In this document: piece by piece, positions 9,683-18,178 of the stretch
How positions within the stretch are numbered: the stretch's first letter is position 1
How the letters are laid out: every line of letters begins with the position of its first letter
Source of the DNA: Mycolicibacter sinensis
GTDB taxonomy: Bacteria > Actinomycetota > Actinomycetes > Mycobacteriales > Mycobacteriaceae
Direction of reading: 5' to 3'
NCBI RefSeq assembly: GCF_001667945.1
Contig: NZ_LZJK01000076.1
Location: 22,235 to 86,234 of the forward strand
DNA: 64,000 bases
The notes under the pieces: generated by a model
The model's database searches: none
Seen by the model: only the letters and a program-made list of their open reading frames with translations
What the model was told of the DNA's origin: nothing
Position numbers and translations under genes: made by a program

Positions 9683-11385
9683 TCGCCGATGTGACCGGAA
9701 TGCGCTGCGCGCAGCGCGCCCAGCGCCGGCGCGGTGACGGCTTCCGCGGTGCGGCGGGCCACCGCGGGCCAGCGGTGCAACCCGGCGGCCGCCACCCCCG
9801 CCGCCACCACGCAGCCCAGGACAGCCAACCCCGCGCCGAGCACCGACCAGCCGGGCGCGGCGGTGGCAGCGCCGGCGTCGACGAACCGGCGTGCGGCGGT
9901 GTCGGCGCCGCGCGCGACCGCGGGCAGCGCCCCGGCGGCCAGACAACCGGCCAGCAGCAGCCCGACCGCGGTGTACATGCTCGGCGGTGTCCGCTGCAGC
10001 CAGGTGTCGGGCTGCTCGTCGCCCCGGGTGGTGCGCCCGCCGCCGTCGGACGGCTCGGTTCGGCCGCCGACACCGGTGAAGCAGCGGATCCCGGCCCGTA
10101 GCACCGCACCGCCGGTGCATGCCGAAACACCAAGGAACAGTGCCGATCCCCAGCCGCTGCCCACGGCCTCCTCGCACAGGGATTTGCCCAGCGCGGTACC
10201 GAACGGCGGCAGGCCGGCCAGTGCCGCTGCCGCAACCGCGTAACAGGCCGCCAGCACCGGCTGGCCTCGACCGCGCCCCGCCAGCTCCCATTCGTCGACG
10301 CTGTGGTGGCGGTCCAGCAGGATCCCGACGATCAAGAACAGCGCCGATTTGGCTCCGGCGTGCCCGAGCAGGTACACGGCCGCACCGCCCACCCCCTGCG
10401 GGGTCAGCGTCGCGGTGGCCACCAGCAACAAGCCCATGTGGCCGATCGTCGAGTAGGCCAGCAGCCGCTTGAGGTGTCGTTGCGCCAGGCACATGACCGA
10501 GCCGATGACCGCGGTCAGCACCCCGGCGGCGATGAAGGCGCGACTGATCAGCGCCGGCGGGAGCACGCCCGCGAACACCATCCAGTACACCCGCCACAGC
10601 CCGTAGAGCCCGAGCTCGACCATGACGCCGGAGAACAGCACGCACACCCCGGCGGGCGCGACGGCGTGCGCGTCGGCCAGCCAGAAGTGCAGCGGCACGA
10701 TCGCGGCTTTGACTCCCAGCGCCGCCGACACCAGGACGAAGGCCGCCACCACCAGCGCATCGGGCGGGCCGTCGCGCAACGCCGCGCCCAGTTGAGCCAT
10801 GCCGAGCTGACCGACGCGGGCATACAGCATGCTGATGCCGATCAGGGTCACACACGCGCTGAGCGACTGGATGATCCCGAAGTTGAGTGCGCCCTGGATC
10901 GCCGACCGGTCTTCGATCTTGATGCCGGTCAGCGCGTAGGCGACTGCGCCCATCAGTTCCAGGAAGACGAACAGGTTGAACAGGTCGGCGGCCATGACGA
11001 AGCCGTTCATCGCCGCCAGGAAGATCAACAGCAGTGCGTCGAAGCGGGCACCGGCTTGATCGAGGCCACGGCGACTGTAGAGCGCCGCGCAGCCGGTCAG
11101 GGCGCCGATCAGGACCGCGAGGCCCGCCGAGAGCGGGTCGGCCGCCAGGGCGATGCCGACGGCCAGGCCGTCGCGCGGGCGCCAGTCACCGATCCAGGCC
11201 ACCACGGTGGGCCCGGTCGCGGCGGCCAGCACAACACCGGCGGCACCGGTTGAGGCCGCCGAGGTGGCCACCACCACCGCGTTGGCGAGCGGCCGGGACA
11301 GCCGATGGCCCAGCGCCAGCAGCAGACACGCCATCAGGATCGGCACCGCGACCAGCAGCGGCAGCAGGGCGGTGGCGGCCGGCAC
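9613..11385 (-). CDS. Mrp/Mnh-type antiporter subunit D (proton-translocating)
   Basis: A 590-residue polytopic membrane protein of the complex-I NuoM/N, MrpD family, with about 14 hydrophobic segments. Diagnostic parts are the Glu in [12 protein letters not shown], the Lys in [20 protein letters not shown], and the Lys/His pair in [17 protein letters not shown], which form the proton channel. It catalyses cation/H+ exchange with the other Mrp subunits. The start is GTG 11385, 6 nt after the upstream mnhC stop. A long low-complexity Gly/Ala tail of about 150 residues follows the last conserved helix. Last gene of the operon. Confidence 0.9.
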   Translation of the reverse strand: MPAATALLPLLVAVPILMACLLLALGHRLSRPLANAVVVATSAASTGAAGVVLAAATGPTVVAWIGDWRPRDGLAVGIALAADPLSAGLAVLIGALTGCAALYSRRGLDQAGARFDALLLIFLAAMNGFVMAADLFNLFVFLELMGAVAYALTGIKIEDRSAIQGALNFGIIQSLSACVTLIGISMLYARVGQLGMAQLGAALRDGPPDALVVAAFVLVSAALGVKAAIVPLHFWLADAHAVAPAGVCVLFSGVMVELGLYGLWRVYWMVFAGVLPPALISRAFIAAGVLTAVIGSVMCLAQRHLKRLLAYSTIGHMGLLLVATATLTPQGVGGAAVYLLGHAGAKSALFLIVGILLDRHHSVDEWELAGRGRGQPVLAACYAVAAAALAGLPPFGTALGKSLCEEAVGSGWGSALFLGVSACTGGAVLRAGIRCFTGVGGRTEPSDGGGRTTRGDEQPDTWLQRTPPSMYTAVGLLLAGCLAAGALPAVARGADTAARRFVDAGAATAAPGWSVLGAGLAVLGCVVAAGVAAAGLHRWPAVARRTAEAVTAPALGALRAAHSGHIGDYLAWMFAALAAFAAAVGVPLTW

Positions 11386-11391
11386 CGCGGC

Positions 11392-11748
11392 TCAGCCCCG
11401 CAGCGCCGACAACTGATCCGGGTCCAGGGTGTGGTGGCGCTTGTGGACCTGGATCGCCAACGCCAGCAGCAGCGCGGTGACGGTGGCCTGAATGACGATG
11501 TCGGTCAACGTCATCGCCTGCACCACGGGATCGACCACCGGCGCAGGCTGGCCGGGGCCGGTGGTGGGGTCGACGAAGATCGGCGGCGCCGCGCCCTGCT
11601 GGTAGCCGACGGTCAGTAGCAGCAGGTAGGTACCGGCCTGCGCCACCGACAAGCACACCACCGCGTGAATCAGGTTGCGGCTGCGCACGATTCCGAACGA
11701 CCCGATCAGCACCAGCCAGCCCGCCACCCCGTAGATGTAGCTGCTCAC
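11392..11748 (-). CDS. Mrp/Mnh-type antiporter subunit C (NuoK-like)
   Basis: A 118-residue protein with three transmembrane helices. The region GIVRSRNLIHAVVCLSVAQAGTYLLLLTVGY and the helix DPVVQAMTLTDIVIQATVTALLLALAIQ are characteristic of MrpC/NuoK. GTG 11748 overlaps the upstream stop by 4 nt (GTGA). A proline-rich loop (PIFVDPTTGPGQPAPVV) separates helices 2 and 3. Confidence 0.88.
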   Translation of the reverse strand: MSSYIYGVAGWLVLIGSFGIVRSRNLIHAVVCLSVAQAGTYLLLLTVGYQQGAAPPIFVDPTTGPGQPAPVVDPVVQAMTLTDIVIQATVTALLLALAIQVHKRHHTLDPDQLSALRG

Positions 11749-12488
11749 GAGCGTTCCCGCTTTCGCGCGACGGTGATCTCTTGGGCCAGGAACTGCGCCA
11801 GGAGCACCGTCATGCCGCACGCCACCGCCACCCCGACCGCTGCGTTGAGCAGCGGTACCGACCCGGAAGAAAGCAGTTGACCGCGCGTGCCGGTCGGCAA
11901 CACGTTGAGCAGGAACGCTCCGCTGGTGAGCAAGCCGGCGATTCCGATGCCGGCGAACGCCGCCGCGCCCAGCGCCTCGCCGATATCGAAGACGTTGACC
12001 GGGCGCAGCCGGTCCAGCGCCCGGAAGCTTCCGGTGACGTAGAGCAGGTGCAGGCCGGTGGCCAGCACCACGCCGCCCTGAAAGCCGCCGCCCGGTGTCA
12101 GGTGACCGTGGACCACCACGTCGAGTCCTACCGCCAGCGTCACCGGCAGCAGCAGGTAGCCGACCAATCGGGTGGCGTCCAAGGCGGCACTGCGGCCGCT
12201 ATCGTGGTATTCGCGCTCCTCGACGGTCGGACGCAGCAGCGCCATCACCCCCGTCACCGAGGCGACCAGGATCGTCTCCTCACCGAAGGTGTCGAGGGCG
12301 CGCTGGTCGAAGTTCACCGACGCGACCACGTTGGCGGTGGCGTGGGAAAACGCTTCCCGCACTGCGAGATCCCGATACAGGTGGTGCTGCTGCCCGAACG
12401 CGGGAAGGTCGGCGAATCCCAGCCACAGCAGTAGGCCCAGGCCGGCCGCGCCGGCGAGGAACAGCGCCGTTCGACCGGCGCGGGTCAC
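11745..12488 (-). CDS. Mrp-type antiporter subunit: MbhE-like segment fused to MnhB domain
   Basis: A 247-residue membrane protein with two parts. Residues about 1-90 resemble the C-terminal end of MrpA (MbhE: NFDQRALDTFGEETILVASVTGVMALLR). Residues about 105-240 are a full MnhB domain (TRLVGYLLLPVTLAVGLDVVVHG, then PGGGFQGGVVLATGLHLLY). This split of the MrpA tail into separate MbhD- and MbhE-like pieces is known from hydrogenase-type Mrp clusters. GTG 12488 overlaps the upstream stop by 4 nt. Confidence 0.85.
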   Translation of the reverse strand: MTRAGRTALFLAGAAGLGLLLWLGFADLPAFGQQHHLYRDLAVREAFSHATANVVASVNFDQRALDTFGEETILVASVTGVMALLRPTVEEREYHDSGRSAALDATRLVGYLLLPVTLAVGLDVVVHGHLTPGGGFQGGVVLATGLHLLYVTGSFRALDRLRPVNVFDIGEALGAAAFAGIGIAGLLTSGAFLLNVLPTGTRGQLLSSGSVPLLNAAVGVAVACGMTVLLAQFLAQEITVARKRERS

Positions 12489-12736
12489 CAGCCGGTCTCC
12501 CGGTGCCGGCGCTGCACCGCGCGGACGGTGAGCATGACCATCAGCGGCACCACCACTCCGCCGATCAGCAACTGGGACAACGCCACGTCGGGCGCCTGCA
12601 GCACCACGAACAAGATGGTCAGCGCCAACCCGAACACCGCCAGCACCAGCGCCTGCCGGTGCGGGTCAGCGGTCAGGGCGACGAGGGTCCCGGTGACGCC
12701 GACCAGCGTGACCGAGACCAGGATCAGCACCGTCAT
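12485..12736 (-). CDS. MbhD-like antiporter subunit (DUF4040)
   Basis: An 83-residue protein with three predicted helices. The segment LTILFVVLQAPDVALSQLLIGGVVVPLMVML is the DUF4040/MbhD signature (APDVALTE-type motif). It corresponds to an internal part of MrpA in Bacillus. ATG 12736 overlaps the previous stop (ATGA). Confidence 0.85.
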   Translation of the reverse strand: MTVLILVSVTLVGVTGTLVALTADPHRQALVLAVFGLALTILFVVLQAPDVALSQLLIGGVVVPLMVMLTVRAVQRRHRETGW

Positions 12737-13026
12737 GGCGGCGAATCTCCTTTCACCACACCGGCTTCCTGCGCGGTCAGCCGGGCGGTGGCCGCCGACA
12801 TCGCCGGCGCGGTGAGCAACACCAACGCGACGATCACCGCGACCATCGCAGCTGCCTCGGTGGCGCCGCGGTGCAGGATCAGGCCAAGTCCGGTCAGCGG
12901 GAAACCGACCGATGTGGTGACGGTCAGCAGGTGCAGTTGGTCGACCACGTCGTGCAGCAGGGCTGCCATCAGCGCGCAGCCGGCCATCACCGACACACCG
13001 GCGAAGACCAGCACCCAGGCGATCAC
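12733..13026 (-). CDS. Mrp/Mnh-type antiporter subunit G
   Basis: A 97-residue small membrane protein with three helices. The segment HDVVDQLHLLTVTTSVGFPLTGLGLIL matches the MnhG/PhaG family (R-x-x-D-x-x-x-R/H-L-H-x-x-x-x). GTG 13026 overlaps the upstream stop by 4 nt. The short charged tail ends in KGDSPP. Confidence 0.85.
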   Translation of the reverse strand: MIAWVLVFAGVSVMAGCALMAALLHDVVDQLHLLTVTTSVGFPLTGLGLILHRGATEAAAMVAVIVALVLLTAPAMSAATARLTAQEAGVVKGDSPP

Positions 13027-13277
13027 GGTCGCCCCGCCAACAACCGGGCATAGACAAGGGTCCCGGGAAAGGTGACCAGCGCCAACACCAATGGCACGAT
13101 CAGGCTCCAGTCCTGACGCCAGGAGACCGCCAGCAGCATCAGGATCGCGATTGCGCTGACGCCGGCGAATTCCAGACCGACCAGGCGCCGCCGCGGGGCG
13201 CCGCGCGCGGCCATCCAGACACCGGGCACAAAGACCCCGCCCTGCAGCACCAGCGCGGCCAGCTCCCCCGGGTTCAC
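13023..13277 (-). CDS. Mrp/Mnh-type antiporter subunit F
   Basis: An 84-residue membrane protein with three helices, RRRLVGLEFAGVSAIAILMLLAVSWRQ and LIVPLVLALVTFPGTLVYARLL, the MnhF pattern. GTG 13277 overlaps the previous stop by 4 nt. Position between E and G is the standard Mrp order. Confidence 0.82.
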   Translation of the reverse strand: MNPGELAALVLQGGVFVPGVWMAARGAPRRRLVGLEFAGVSAIAILMLLAVSWRQDWSLIVPLVLALVTFPGTLVYARLLAGRP

Positions 13278-13747
13278 CGTTGCACCGCCGTCTCCAGCGC
13301 GCCCGGACGCTGCCCGACCCGGTGCACCAGCACCGTCTGAGCAGCACTGTCGAGCACAACGGTTCCCGGCGTGGTGGCCAGCGCCAGTGTTGCGGCAGCT
13401 CGGCGAGCGCCGGCCACCGGCGCCGGCTCGTCGGGCAGCGTCACCCGGCCGATCGTCGACCGGGATCGCCGCGACGGCACCAGCACGTAGGCCCACACCT
13501 GCGCGGTTTGCGTGAGTAGCTCGCCGGCGATCGTCGGCAGCCAGCGCAGCCATCCCCGGCGAAACCGCCAGCTACCGGAGTTGGCCCGCCGGGCCGCTCG
13601 GGCGGCGACGGCACACGGAAATGTGCACAGCGCCGCCGCGGCCAGCTCCGCGGCGGTGCGCTCGGTCAGCGTCACCACCCATAGCGCGGCGGCGACCAGC
13701 CACCACAGCAGGGTTTCGCCGACCGCTCTGCTACCGGCCGCGGACAC
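13274..13747 (-). CDS. Mrp/Mnh-type antiporter subunit E
   Basis: A 157-residue protein: two N-terminal helices (TLLWWLVAAALWVVTL and LAAAALCTFPCAVAARAA) followed by a cytoplasmic domain with FRRGWLRWLPTIAGELLTQTAQVWAYVL and the MnhE-type TPGTVVLD motif. GTG 13747 is the only canonical start near the first helix and it overlaps the end of the ChaB-like gene by 17 bp. The first structural subunit of the operon. Confidence 0.82.
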   Translation of the reverse strand: MSAAGSRAVGETLLWWLVAAALWVVTLTERTAAELAAAALCTFPCAVAARAARRANSGSWRFRRGWLRWLPTIAGELLTQTAQVWAYVLVPSRRSRSTIGRVTLPDEPAPVAGARRAAATLALATTPGTVVLDSAAQTVLVHRVGQRPGALETAVQR

Positions 13748-14144
13748 GGCGGTTGTGCTTCTTGATCGCCGTGACCAGTTCCGATTTCCGCATCGTCGAG
13801 CGCCCGTGGATGTCCAGCCGCCGGGCGACGTCGAGCAGGTGCTGCTTGCTGGCGTTGGCATCAACGCCCTCGGCGGACGGCCCCGAGCTGTTCGGCCCCC
13901 CGCCGGCCGCACGCTTGTCGGAGGGGCCGCGCTTCTTCTTGGGCTCCCAATGGTCTCCGACCTTCTCGAAACTGTGCTTGAGCGCCGCGTAGGCGACCCG
14001 GTGCGCGCGCTGCTCACTGCCGTACTCCTTGGCGGCCGCGTCGTGCGCTTTGGCGAAGGTGCGTTGCGCCTTGGCGCTGGAGCGTTGCAGCGTGCTGGGC
14101 AACTCGCTTTGCTTGGCGGCGCCGCGCTTCGTCGTCTTGGGCAT
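13731..14144 (-). CDS. ChaB-family protein with C-terminal Rho-N/SAP-like domain
   Basis: A 137-residue basic protein. Residues about 12-68 form a ChaB domain (SELPSTLQRSSAKAQRTFAKAHDAAAKEYGSE... AAYAALKHSFEKVGDHWEPK, cited in pieces). A Lys/Gly/Ser linker leads to a Rho-N/SAP-like C terminus (LLDVARRLDIHGRSTMRKSELVTAIKKH). ChaB was described as a regulator of the E. coli cation/proton antiporter ChaA. Here it is the first gene of a cation antiporter operon, which supports a related role. ATG 14144 has TTGGAGG upstream and a SigF-type promoter 30 nt away. Confidence 0.85.
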   Translation of the reverse strand: MPKTTKRGAAKQSELPSTLQRSSAKAQRTFAKAHDAAAKEYGSEQRAHRVAYAALKHSFEKVGDHWEPKKKRGPSDKRAAGGGPNSSGPSAEGVDANASKQHLLDVARRLDIHGRSTMRKSELVTAIKKHNRRVRGR

Positions 14145-14174
14145 GAGACCTCCAATCAGCCAGTCTGTGCTGCA

Positions 14175-14199
14175 TACCCGCCGAAACGGCTCGGCAACC
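14175..14199 (-). promoter_or_regulatory. SigF-type promoter of the ChaB-antiporter operon
   Basis: Minus-strand GGTTG (14199-14195) and GGGTA (14179-14175) with a 15-nt spacer. One mismatch in the -35. The start codon is 30 nt downstream with its own Shine-Dalgarno, so this message would have a leader. Confidence 0.6.
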
Positions 14200-14217
14200 A
14201 TTTCCGGCGGCGAGCAC

Positions 14218-14241
14218 GTTTGCCGGGGCGAAGACCGGGCA
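14218..14241 (+). promoter_or_regulatory. Near-consensus SigF-type promoter of the eRF1-like gene
   Basis: GTTT (14218-14221) and GGGCA (14237-14241), spacer 15 nt. The -10 has one mismatch from GGGTA. It ends 12 nt before GTG 14254 and is divergent from the antiporter promoter. Confidence 0.5.
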
Positions 14242-14253
14242 ACCCGAATAGCC

Positions 14254-15360
14254 GTGGACGCCGAACGCTTCCGTCAATTGCTCACCGGCCGTGCCCCGTT
14301 CATCTCGGTGTACTTCGAGGACTCGCACGACACCGAGGACGCGGCAATCAAGCTCGAACTCACCTGGCGTGAGGTGAGCGAACAGCTCACGCGACAGGGT
14401 GCGGACCAGCGGCTCGTCGGTGACATCGAACGCGCCGTGATGGACTTGCGGCCACCGGTCGGCAAGAGCGGCCGTGCGGTGATCGCCGATGCCGACGGCG
14501 TGGTACTCAACGAACATCTGCAGGTTCCGGCCGCGACCACTGTCCGGCTGTCGCGACTGCCCTACCTCGTCCCGGTCGTCGAGCACGGCTACGAGTACCC
14601 GAATTACGTGTTGGCCGAGGTCGACCAGACCGGCGCCGACATCACCGTTCACGCCAACGGCGCACTGCGCTCGGAAACCGTTGACGGTGGCGGGTATCCG
14701 GTACACAAGGCGGCCGGGGCCGAGACGCCGGGTTATGGCGATCCGCAGCCGCATGCCGAGGAAGCCGCCCGCAAGAACGTCCGCGCCGTCGCCGCCCGGA
14801 TCGCCGAACTCGCCGGCAGTGCCGAGATCGACGCGGTGTTCGTCGTGGGCGAGGTGCAGTCACGCTCGGCACTGCTGGAAGCCCTACCGAAACGGATCGC
14901 CGGCCTGGCATGCGAGCTCTCCGTCGGCGCCCGGCACAGTGGGCACGACTCCGGCGAAGTACAGAACGCGATCGAAGCCGAATGCCTGCGGCGGCAACTC
15001 GCCCACATTCAGGCCACGGTGCAACGCTTCACCGCCGAATCGGGCCGGCTCTCCGGCTTGGCGGTCGAAGGGCTTGCCGCGGTGTGCGCCGGGCTGAGCC
15101 AGGGCGCGGTGGAGACGCTGATCATCGGCGACATGGGTGATGCGACCGTGGTCGCCGACTCAGACCTGACGGTCACCGCGGCGGACCCGGACATGCTCTC
15201 CGAATACGGTGCCGCCCCGGCACATACGCTACGAGCAGATGAGGCCCTGCCCTGGGGGGCGATTGCGATCGGTGCGGCCATCGTCGGCGGCGGTGAGGCG
15301 GTCGATCCGGCGGACGGCGTCGCGGCGGTGCTGCGCTACCCGCCGACCGCCTCGGCCTGA
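14254..15360 (+). CDS. eRF1/Vms1-like protein (Rv2629-type, baeRF family)
   Basis: A 368-residue protein related to archaeal/eukaryotic release-factor 1 folds (bacterial baeRF group; the M. tuberculosis relative Rv2629 is in the dormancy regulon). It starts VDAERFRQLLTGRAPFISVYFEDSHD. A central domain has SVGARHSGHDSGEVQNAIEAE, which may correspond to the GGQ-type loop region, and the C-terminal domain (VETLIIGDMGDATVV) is pelota/L7Ae-like. A peptidyl-tRNA or ribosome-related role is plausible but unproven. GTG 14254 was chosen from homology and the promoter spacing. Confidence 0.78.
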   Translation: MDAERFRQLLTGRAPFISVYFEDSHDTEDAAIKLELTWREVSEQLTRQGADQRLVGDIERAVMDLRPPVGKSGRAVIADADGVVLNEHLQVPAATTVRLSRLPYLVPVVEHGYEYPNYVLAEVDQTGADITVHANGALRSETVDGGGYPVHKAAGAETPGYGDPQPHAEEAARKNVRAVAARIAELAGSAEIDAVFVVGEVQSRSALLEALPKRIAGLACELSVGARHSGHDSGEVQNAIEAECLRRQLAHIQATVQRFTAESGRLSGLAVEGLAAVCAGLSQGAVETLIIGDMGDATVVADSDLTVTAADPDMLSEYGAAPAHTLRADEALPWGAIAIGAAIVGGGEAVDPADGVAAVLRYPPTASA

Positions 15361-15369
15361 AGCGGGTCG

Positions 15370-16959
15370 TCATCCGGCTGCCGCCCAGTCGTCGTCTTTG
15401 AAAAGGTGTGGTGGGGGGTGGCCCTGGACGGGCACGGCTTCGTAGGAGGCCTCGTCGAACAGTGGGTCGTCGAGTACCGGGTCGTCGCGAACCGGGTCGT
15501 CGGGCCACGGCCACTCGTCGTCGGGCCATAGCCATTCGTCGTCGGGCGGTGGCTGCTCCTCGGGCGGCGGGCGGCGATGGTAGTCGATTACGGCTTCGAT
15601 GAAGTGGAAGGGGTTGATTCGGGGTTGGCCGTGGTCGAGTTTGGGTGGCGGGATCCATTCGACCCGGCCGGTCTGGCCGAGTCGGGTGGTCCAGCCTTGC
15701 TCGCTGGCCATCCGGTTGTCGGGCGCGCACGCTAGCGCGAGGGAATCGATGTCGGTGTGGCCGTTGTTCGCCCAATCGTGTTCCAGGTGGTGCGCCTGGG
15801 ACAGGTATCCCGAGACCGTGCACCCGGGTCGGGTGCAGCCGCGATCGCGTGCGTGCAACACGATGCGCTGATCGGCTGAGGCGATCCGCTTGGTGCGGCC
15901 CAGCCACAGCGCGCGGCCTTGGCCGTCGAAGATCGTCAGGTAGTGATAGGCGTGGGAGGCCATCTGCAGCAGATCACCCATCGGCAACAAGGAGCCGCCG
16001 GCGGTGTGGGCTTTGCCGCAGATGCGGGGTTCGACCGCCTCGGTCGGTGACTGCAGGGCTGGGTGCTCGGCTGCGGCCTGTAACTCGGCCAGGGTGGTCG
16101 AGACGATCACCGTGACCGGCAGCCCGTTGAGCTGCCCGAGATCCCCACAAGCCAGGGTCGCCCGCAAGGCGGCCAACAGCGCATCGTGCTGGCGTTGGTC
16201 GCGGGTGCGGTGATCACCCTGGATCTGCTCCTGGCTCGGCGTGCCACTGACACAGGGCTTTTCATCGGCGGAATTGCACATTCCGGGTGCGGCGAGTTTG
16301 GCCAGGACCGGTTCCAGGGTGGCCCGCAACTCCGGGGTGATCGTGCCGGACAGGGTGCTCATCCCATCGGGGCGTTGCGGCCCCAGCCGCAGCCCGCGGC
16401 GGGCCTGGCGTTGCCGGTCGTCGGGCTCGTCGCCGTCTTGATCGAGCACCGCGATCAGGTGCACAGCCAGGCGTTGAAAGGTTTCCGGGGCGAACAGGGT
16501 GGCCAACTGCGCCAGATCACGCTCGGCGCGCTCACGATCAACCACCGGCACCCCGGCCGGGATCTTGGCCATCGCCTTACGGGCGATCGCCACCTGCTCG
16601 GGGCCGACCTGCCCAGCGGCCTGGGCCGCGGCCAGCGCCGGCAACACCGGTTCCAGGGGCTCACCGGTGATCGCGGTGCGCGGCCCCAATACGGCGGCGT
16701 CATCGATGCGCCGCCGGGCCTCTTTCGTGCTGATCCGCAACCGCTCCGACAGCGCCTTGGCCAGCGAGCACCCCGCCAACACATCCGAATGCCCCTCGGC
16801 CACCAACCGGGCCAAGATCTGATGATCGATCACCGGCGCCTGCCACGCCAACGCCTCCCGGCGGGCCAGCACCTCCACCAACTCCTCGGGGCTCAACGCA
16901 TCAAACGAACACTGCGCCAACCGGGCAGCAATCGCCTCCTGCTCATCGAGACATCCCAT
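15370..16959 (-). CDS. DUF222 / 13E12-family protein with HNH endonuclease domain
   Basis: A 529-residue protein of the mycobacterial 13E12 repeat family. The DUF222 part runs from the N terminus (DEQEAIAARLAQCSFDALSPEELVEVL) to about residue 330. The HNH nuclease motif follows: HARDRGCTRPGCTVSGYLSQAHHLEHDWANNGHTD, with paired Cys and His-His. The C-terminal 60 residues are Pro/Asp/Glu-rich repeats (PDDEW). Function is unknown; these genes are SOS-inducible in M. tuberculosis. A perfect LexA box lies about 40 nt upstream. Family members are multi-copy and often flank mobile elements. Confidence 0.9.
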   Translation of the reverse strand: MGCLDEQEAIAARLAQCSFDALSPEELVEVLARREALAWQAPVIDHQILARLVAEGHSDVLAGCSLAKALSERLRISTKEARRRIDDAAVLGPRTAITGEPLEPVLPALAAAQAAGQVGPEQVAIARKAMAKIPAGVPVVDRERAERDLAQLATLFAPETFQRLAVHLIAVLDQDGDEPDDRQRQARRGLRLGPQRPDGMSTLSGTITPELRATLEPVLAKLAAPGMCNSADEKPCVSGTPSQEQIQGDHRTRDQRQHDALLAALRATLACGDLGQLNGLPVTVIVSTTLAELQAAAEHPALQSPTEAVEPRICGKAHTAGGSLLPMGDLLQMASHAYHYLTIFDGQGRALWLGRTKRIASADQRIVLHARDRGCTRPGCTVSGYLSQAHHLEHDWANNGHTDIDSLALACAPDNRMASEQGWTTRLGQTGRVEWIPPPKLDHGQPRINPFHFIEAVIDYHRRPPPEEQPPPDDEWLWPDDEWPWPDDPVRDDPVLDDPLFDEASYEAVPVQGHPPPHLFKDDDWAAAG

Positions 16960-16998
16960 GATGGTGTCCCGATCCGCGAATGCATCCCTACCCACAAT

Positions 16999-17014
16999 TC
17001 GAACACTAGTTCGA
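16999..17014 (-). promoter_or_regulatory. LexA (SOS) box upstream of the DUF222-HNH gene
   Basis: TCGAAC-ACTA-GTTCGA is a perfect match to the mycobacterial LexA operator TCGAAC-N4-GTTCGA, with one further symmetric base on each side (16998-17015). It lies 39 nt from ATG 16959. Confidence 0.9.
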
Positions 17015-17179
17015 ACCACCGACAAAAAACCGGCCCGGGAATTTAAGAACCCAGTAAGGAATTCGCTTGTCGCGCAGAGGCGGGCAATCACCCCATCGGC
17101 CCAGCAGGCCGCTCCGCTCCAACGCCGTCGCGCGGGGGCCGACCCACCGGCGTGCGGGCAGCGAGCCAGCCGCCCAGCA

Positions 17180-18178
17180 TCAACGCCGGCGCGCAGCCAG
17201 CACGCCGGCCCCCGCTACACCCAGCGCAGTCGCGGCCCCGGCGACCAGCCCGGCGTGCCGGGACGCCCAGACCTGCGGGCTGTGCGCATGCGAGGAGTCG
17301 TCGAACTCGCCGCGAGCGCCGTGATCGGTGGCGGCGTCCGCCGGCTGCCACAGGTTCTGCACGGCGGTGCCGTCAACGTATTCGCCCGTCTGCTGCGAGT
17401 CATAGCCGGTGCGGGCCAGATAGCGGTCCAGCAGGGGGGCGGCGAACTTCTGCGCCAGCAAGGTGGCAACCGTGCTCTCCCCGACCCAGTACTGCTTGCG
17501 CCGGGGATGATCTGCCGCTCGCAGCACGGCCCGCGCCACCAACTCCGGCTGGTAGATCGGCGGCACCGGCTGCGGGTGGCGAGGCAGCCGGGACAGCACC
17601 CAGGAGAACTGCGGGGTGTTGACCGCCGGCATCTGAACGATCGTGATGTTCACCTTCGAGCCTTCGTGCAGCAGCTCGCAGCGCACCGATTCGGTGAAGC
17701 CGTTAACGGCGTGCTTGGCTCCGCAATACGCCGATTGCAGCGGGATCGACCGCTCCCCCAGTGCTGAGCCCACCTGCACCACGGTGCCGTGGTCACGTGG
17801 CTTCATCCGCGCCAGCGCCACCATGGTGCCGTAGACGAATCCGAGGTAGCAGACCTCGGTCACCCGTTTGAACTCCTCGGGACCGATCTCGCTGAACGGC
17901 GCGAACACCGAGGTGAAGGCGACGTTGACCCAGATGTCGATCGGGCCGAACTCGGCTTCGACGCGGTCGGCGGCGGCCTCCACGGCCGCGTAGTCGGCCA
18001 CATCGGTCGGGATGGCCAGCGCGGCCCCACCGGCGGTCTCGACATCGCTTGCGGCACCGCGTAATCCGGCTTCGCCACGGGCGAGCAGGGCCACCCTGTC
18101 CCCGCGCGCGCCGAACTGCTGCGCGACGGCGCGGCCTATTCCGGCGCTGGCCCCGGTGATGACGACGGTCTGGGTCAT
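17180..18178 (-). CDS. Short-chain dehydrogenase/reductase with C-terminal membrane anchor
   Basis: A 332-residue SDR. The NAD(P)-binding motif is TGASAGIGRAVA at residue 8, the catalytic triad includes Ser in VGSALGE and Tyr/Lys in SAYCGAKHAV. After the about 260-residue fold a tail continues to a hydrophobic segment (HAGLVAGAATALGVAGAGVLAA) followed by Arg residues, consistent with a membrane anchor. Substrate unknown. It is the last gene of the GMC oxidoreductase operon; ATG 18178 overlaps the previous stop by 4 nt. Confidence 0.88.
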   Translation of the reverse strand: MTQTVVITGASAGIGRAVAQQFGARGDRVALLARGEAGLRGAASDVETAGGAALAIPTDVADYAAVEAAADRVEAEFGPIDIWVNVAFTSVFAPFSEIGPEEFKRVTEVCYLGFVYGTMVALARMKPRDHGTVVQVGSALGERSIPLQSAYCGAKHAVNGFTESVRCELLHEGSKVNITIVQMPAVNTPQFSWVLSRLPRHPQPVPPIYQPELVARAVLRAADHPRRKQYWVGESTVATLLAQKFAAPLLDRYLARTGYDSQQTGEYVDGTAVQNLWQPADAATDHGARGEFDDSSHAHSPQVWASRHAGLVAGAATALGVAGAGVLAARRR

